DNA of 9,856 nt from an uncultured Eubacteriales bacterium (GTDB lineage Bacteria > Bacillota > Clostridia > Oscillospirales > Oscillospiraceae), in the NCBI GenBank assembly GCA_900544945.1, contig UQXG01000084.1:1-9856 (forward strand), read 5' to 3'. Made by a program: the position numbers and the translations under genes. The notes beneath the pieces are model-generated. The model searched no databases and was not told the DNA's origin. It saw only the letters and a list, made by a program, of their open reading frames with translations. Positions 6,722 to 9,856 of the stretch are shown piece by piece; positions within the stretch are counted from its first letter, which is position 1; each line of letters opens with the position of its first letter.

Positions 6722-7555
6722 ATGATGAATCAAATCTTGTTTGTATCCGATATTGACGGCACGCTGCTGAAAACCGGTCAGATGCCCCGGCTTTCCGTCC
6801 TGCGGGCAATCGCCCGGTTTCAGGAGGAGGGCGGCGAATTCTGCCTGTGTACCGGCCGGGCGCTGCCTGCGGTCCGGGAGCTCCTGAACTGGATTCCCGG
6901 ATGCACCTATGGCATTCTGTGCGGCGGGGCCGTGATCTACGATTTTGAAAAGGACGAACCGATCGTCGTCCACAGCCTGGATGGGGCGGTATTCCCGGCG
7001 CTGGAGGCACTAATGGCCCAGGAGCCGGATATCAGCGTCACCGTGTCCACGGCCCGGGAAATCTACCGGATCCGAGACAATCTGCGGCTTCTGACCCGGG
7101 GTGTTTCCGAGGATCGGACGGCACCCACGGCCCGACTTGCGGAGGTTGGCCCCATCGTCAAGGCGCTCCTCACCTGCGATGAGCCGGAGCGGCTGGAGGC
7201 TGCGGTTGCCCGGCTGTTCCCGGCGGAGCGGTTCACGCTGAGCCGGGCCAGCACCCATTTTTACGAGCTGACCGCTGTCGGGGTGAACAAGGCCTCCGGC
7301 ATCCGGGAGCTGAACGGCAGATTGGGGAACCGGCGGGTGTTTTCCGCCGGGGACGCCCCTTCGGACACGGTGATGATCTCCCAATCCGAACTGTTTTTTG
7401 CTCCGGAGACTGCCATGCCCTCGGTGTGCGCCGTGGCGGATCGGATCATCCCCGCCCCGGAGGCCGGGGGATTGGCCCGGGCCTTCCGGCAGTTGGAGGA
7501 TTACCTGAAGGGTGGCTTGGCCGCAAAGACTATTGACAGGGGGAAACTGCAATGA
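6722..7555 (+). CDS. HAD-superfamily hydrolase, Cof-type (probable sugar phosphatase)
   Basis: The protein has about 277 residues and is cytoplasmic. HAD motifs, numbered from ATG 6722, are: motif I SDIDGT with nucleophile D10 and acid D12; motif II CTGR with T44; motif III Lys in NKASGI (K190); and motif IV GDAPSD (D211, D215). The region between about 75 and 185 fits a C2-type cap. It should hydrolyse a phosphorylated sugar or similar small phosphate ester; specificity is unknown. An upstream in-frame ATG at 6698 lies within the 3' arm of the terminator and is unlikely to be used. ATG 6722 and ATG 6725 are adjacent candidates, and neither has a recognisable ribosome binding site. Arg codons are predominantly CGG, unlike the preceding gene. 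It overlaps the kinase start (ATGA), implying a functional pairing, for example removal of excess or misphosphorylated sugar. Confidence 0.88.
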   Translation: MMNQILFVSDIDGTLLKTGQMPRLSVLRAIARFQEEGGEFCLCTGRALPAVRELLNWIPGCTYGILCGGAVIYDFEKDEPIVVHSLDGAVFPALEALMAQEPDISVTVSTAREIYRIRDNLRLLTRGVSEDRTAPTARLAEVGPIVKALLTCDEPERLEAAVARLFPAERFTLSRASTHFYELTAVGVNKASGIRELNGRLGNRRVFSAGDAPSDTVMISQSELFFAPETAMPSVCAVADRIIPAPEAGGLARAFRQLEDYLKGGLAAKTIDRGKLQ

Positions 7556-9105
7556 ATCAGGAGAAGAAAACAAGGGATTCCTATCTGGGCATTGAACTGG
7601 GCTCTACCCGGATTAAGGCGGTTTTAATGGACGGCGGATTTGCTCCCATTGCCAGCGCCGGATATACCTGGGCCAGCCGCTACGAAAACGGCATCTGGAC
7701 CTACGACCTGGCTTTGGTCTGGGAAGGCCTGAGCCGGGTGCTGACCGAGCTGAAAGTCCCCGAGGGCACCGTCATCCGCAGTGTCGGTGTGTCCGCCATG
7801 ATGCACGGCTATCTGGCTTTCGACAAGGACTGGAATCTGCTGGTGCCCTTCCGCACCTGGCAGAATACCACCACTCGACAGGCCTCCGAGGCCTTAACCG
7901 AGCTGCTCCATTCCAACATTCCCCAGCGTTGGAGCGTGGCCCACCTGTATCAGGCATTGCTGAATGGGGAAGAACATGTTCCCCAGGTTGCCCACCTGAC
8001 CACCCTGGCGGGCTATGTGCATTTCCTGCTTACCGGCGAGAATGTGCTGTGCGTGGACGATGCTTCCGGCATGTTCCCCATCAACCCGGCTGGCACGGAT
8101 TATGACGAAGCCATGCTGGAAAAGACTCAGAAGCTTCTGGAAGCATACCATATGCCCTGGAAGCTACGGGAGCTGCTTCCGGGGGTGTTGCCTGCCGGTG
8201 TTCCCGCCGGAACGCTGACCCAGGAGGGAGCGGCTCGGCTGGGAAACACGCTGGAGTCGGGTGTACCCTTTGCGCCTCCGGCGGGAGACGGAGGTACCGG
8301 CATGGTTGCGACCAACAGTGTGGCCGTGCACACGGGAAACGTGTCCGCAGGTACTTCCATTTTTGCCGACATTGTGCTGGAGAAGCCCCTCAAGGGTCTC
8401 TATCCGGAAATTGACAATGTGACCACTCCCTCCGGCCACCCGGTGGCAGAAATCCACTGCAATAACTGCACCAACGACATGAATGTCTGGGTGTCCCTGC
8501 TTGGGGAGACCGCCCGGCTTTTCGGGGCGAGCCCCGATACCAACGAGCTGTACACCCGGCTCTATGAGAAGAGCCTGGAGGCAGACCCGGACTGCGGCGG
8601 GGTGGTCAGCGTCAACTATCTGGCGGGGGAGTGCATCACCCATCTGGATCAGGGCTTCCCGCTGGTGCTGCGCAGCCCGGACAGCCGGATGAATCTGGCC
8701 AATTTCCTGCGCGCCCAGCTCTACGCCACCTTTGCTACCCTGCGCATCGGTTTTGATCTGCTTGCCCAGGAAAATGTGACCATCGAGAATCTGATGGGTC
8801 ACGGGGGCGTGTTCAAGACTCCGGGAGTAGGCCAGCGGTACCTGGCTGCCGCCTGTGAGGTGCCTGTGACCTGTCTGACCACGGCAGGGGAGGGCGGGCC
8901 CTACGGCATGGCGCTGCTTGCCGCCTTTATGATTCTGCGGCAGGAGGGGGAATCCCTGGAGGCTTTTTTGCAGAACCGGGTTTTTGCCGACGCCGCCTCC
9001 ACCACCTGCCAGCCCCTTCCTGAGGACGTGGCGGGCTACCGCCGATTCCTCAGCCGCTTCACTTCCTGCCTGGAATTGGAACGGGTGCTGGATGAGAAGG
9101 CTTGA
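7552..9105 (+). CDS. FGGY-family carbohydrate kinase (divergent, pentulokinase/AraK-like)
   Basis: This cytoplasmic sugar kinase has 517 residues, normal for the FGGY family. The N-terminal domain begins with the phosphate-binding motif GIELGSTRIKAVL (13-25). The catalytic base is probably D246 in PAGDGGTG. The second phosphate motif is NVSAGTS (263-269), and the C-terminal adenosine-side motifs are MGHGGVFKTPG (415-425) and AGEGGPYGMA (445-454). The substrate is most likely a ketose (pentulose or deoxyhexulose), judging from the family and the epimerase/aldolase neighbours. Sequences opening with ELGSTRIKAVL are, as I recall, common in Clostridia beside AraD-like genes, where an unorthodox ribulokinase (AraK) has been described; that link is tentative. 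ATG 7552 follows AGGGGG (7538-7543) and overlaps the HAD stop by four bases. A hairpin terminator lies 12 bases downstream. Confidence 0.93.
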   Translation: MNQEKKTRDSYLGIELGSTRIKAVLMDGGFAPIASAGYTWASRYENGIWTYDLALVWEGLSRVLTELKVPEGTVIRSVGVSAMMHGYLAFDKDWNLLVPFRTWQNTTTRQASEALTELLHSNIPQRWSVAHLYQALLNGEEHVPQVAHLTTLAGYVHFLLTGENVLCVDDASGMFPINPAGTDYDEAMLEKTQKLLEAYHMPWKLRELLPGVLPAGVPAGTLTQEGAARLGNTLESGVPFAPPAGDGGTGMVATNSVAVHTGNVSAGTSIFADIVLEKPLKGLYPEIDNVTTPSGHPVAEIHCNNCTNDMNVWVSLLGETARLFGASPDTNELYTRLYEKSLEADPDCGGVVSVNYLAGECITHLDQGFPLVLRSPDSRMNLANFLRAQLYATFATLRIGFDLLAQENVTIENLMGHGGVFKTPGVGQRYLAAACEVPVTCLTTAGEGGPYGMALLAAFMILRQEGESLEAFLQNRVFADAASTTCQPLPEDVAGYRRFLSRFTSCLELERVLDEKA

Positions 9106-9117
9106 AAGAATGAAATA

Positions 9118-9161
9118 CATCAAACGCCTATGCCAAATCTGGCACAGGCGTTTGATGTTTT
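9118..9161 (+). terminator. Rho-independent terminator after the FGGY kinase
   Basis: CATCAAACGCCT (9118-9129) pairs with AGGCGTTTGATG (9146-9157). After one A-C mismatch, TGCCA (9131-9135) pairs with TGGCA (9140-9144) around the loop AATC. A short T run (9158-9161) follows. The 17-bp stem right behind the kinase stop makes a terminator the natural reading, although the T tract is short. Confidence 0.85.
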
Positions 9162-9214
9162 GTACAGAATTATGGATAAAGAATGGAAGAATTTCCTGAA
9201 TTTTCCGGGTTCTA

Positions 9215-9242
9215 TTGCAAAAAACCAGAAAAGTGTTATACT
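9215..9242 (+). promoter_or_regulatory. Promoter of the leucine-rich-repeat surface protein gene
   Basis: The -35 box is TTGCAA (9215-9220) and the -10 box is TATACT (9237-9242), separated by 16 bases. A TGT before the -10 makes it an extended -10. The start of transcription would be near 9249, leaving a leader of about 34 bases. AAGGAAGAAGG (9264-9274) serves as ribosome binding site for ATG 9283. The upstream AT-rich stretch 9185-9206 carries repeated TTTCC/GGAA words that might be an operator, but I cannot support that. Confidence 0.75.
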
Positions 9243-9282
9243 GAAAATATAGTTCGATAACATAAGGAAGAAGGTAGTTTGC

Positions 9283-9856
9283 ATGAAAAAGCTGCTGGCA
9301 TTGTTGGTGGCTGTGAGTCTGACATTCCAGCTGGTGACCCCGGTGTTTGCCGAGGAAATTGAGGAAACTCAGACGGCCACGGAAGCGGTGGAGGTGGAAA
9401 CCGAAGCTCCTGTGACGGAAGCCCCTACCACTGAGCCGACCACCACGGACGCAATGGAAACGGCTGCGCCTGAGGAAACCTCTGCGCCCACGGAACCCCA
9501 GCCGACCACCGAGGTTACGGAGGCCACGGCTTCCACGGAAGAGACTACATCGGCGGCTACCGAACCCACCGAGGAAACCACCGAGCCTGCCCTCGACCTC
9601 TTTGCCGAGGACGGGAATGTAATCGCCTCCGGCGAGTGCGGCGCAGACGGGGATAACCTGACCTGGAAACTCACCGAGGATGGTACTCTGACTATTTCCG
9701 GTGAAGGGAAAATGAAGGATTACAGCAATTCTTCTATAGCCCCTTGGTACTCCAAACGGACTAAAATTCTGTCTGTGGTAATAGAGAACGGAGTAGTAAG
9801 TATTGGCGACTATGCTTTTTATAATTGTCAAAAAGCGACCTCCGTTACTTTGCCCG
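9283..9856 (+). CDS. Secreted BspA-like leucine-rich-repeat protein, N-terminal part (runs off the window)
   Basis: 191 codons are visible, open to the right edge. Residues 1-23 form a Sec signal peptide (MKKLLALLVAV, then VFA before EE, a likely signal peptidase I site). Residues 24 to about 103 are a low-complexity linker dominated by Thr, Glu, Ala and Pro, as in cell-surface stalks. From about 115 it shows the pattern common at the start of BspA/LRR_5 proteins (PF13306): SGECGADGDNLTWKL (116-130), GTLTISGEG (134-142) and APWY (153-156). The first repeat, VVIENGVVSIGDYAFYNC (165-182), is followed by the beginning of the next, SVTLP. Such proteins are exported and thought to bind host or matrix ligands or polysaccharide. 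It has its own promoter and lies behind a terminator, so it is probably unrelated to the sugar operon. Whether it ends in a sortase or dockerin-like anchor cannot be seen. Confidence 0.9.
   Translation, partial: MKKLLALLVAVSLTFQLVTPVFAEEIEETQTATEAVEVETEAPVTEAPTTEPTTTDAMETAAPEETSAPTEPQPTTEVTEATASTEETTSAATEPTEETTEPALDLFAEDGNVIASGECGADGDNLTWKLTEDGTLTISGEGKMKDYSNSSIAPWYSKRTKILSVVIENGVVSIGDYAFYNCQKATSVTLP

Noticed and set aside
9111..9199. Small + strand open frame after the kinase
   Set aside because: It reads through the terminator hairpin and has no ribosome binding site or recognisable content.
9185..9206. Repeated GGAA/TTTCC words upstream of the surface-protein promoter as an operator
   Set aside because: They are short and imperfect in AT-rich DNA, could arise by chance, and no regulator is visible.
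9380..9590. DNA tandem repeat in the Thr/Glu/Pro-rich linker
   Set aside because: The protein composition is repetitive, but the nucleotide units are irregular with no fixed period; it is a low-complexity coding segment.
8164..9831. Very long open frame on the minus strand (555 codons) across the kinase, the terminator and the surface-protein gene
   Set aside because: It is antisense to two well-supported genes, crosses a terminator hairpin, and gives Arg/Gly/His-rich low-complexity protein with no recognisable domain. It is a GC-rich shadow.

Overview
The window looks like a chromosomal segment from a GC-rich Firmicute, most likely a gut-type Clostridium of the Oscillospiraceae/Ruminococcaceae kind. 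This is an inference from several signs: strong AGGAGG Shine-Dalgarno sites, a lipobox solute-binding lipoprotein, Rho-independent terminators, and a BspA-like leucine-rich-repeat surface protein with a Thr/Glu/Pro-rich linker. All supported genes are on the + strand. There is no RNA gene, insertion sequence, CRISPR array or regulator gene in view, and no gene-free stretch longer than about 180 bases.

Region 1 (1-6634) is a tightly packed sugar-uptake and catabolism operon that begins upstream of the window. In order it encodes: a 5'-truncated ribulose-phosphate-3-epimerase-like TIM barrel; a class II aldolase / L-ribulose-5-phosphate-4-epimerase-like enzyme; a FrlC/tagatose-3-epimerase-like TIM barrel; and a four-gene ABC importer (double ATPase, two different permeases, and a rhamnose/AI-2-type lipoprotein binding protein). 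Gaps are 0-20 bases or the genes overlap, and nearly every gene has its own good ribosome binding site. A strong intrinsic terminator (6676-6706) closes the unit.

Region 2 (6722-9105) starts directly after that terminator. It holds two genes that overlap at ATGA: a HAD-superfamily sugar-phosphatase-like hydrolase and a divergent FGGY carbohydrate kinase. A long hairpin terminator (9118-9161) follows the kinase. Together, regions 1 and 2 suggest import of a sugar (possibly a ketose or deoxy sugar), phosphorylation by the kinase, and remodelling by C3/C4 epimerisation or aldol cleavage to a central pentose or triose phosphate. The substrate cannot be read from the sequence. The combination of two unrelated C3-epimerase folds with an AraD/FucA-type enzyme and a rhamnose-type importer is the most interesting aspect of the window.

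Region 3 (9215-9856) is a separate unit. A well-formed extended -10 promoter drives a secreted BspA-like leucine-rich-repeat protein that runs off the right edge.
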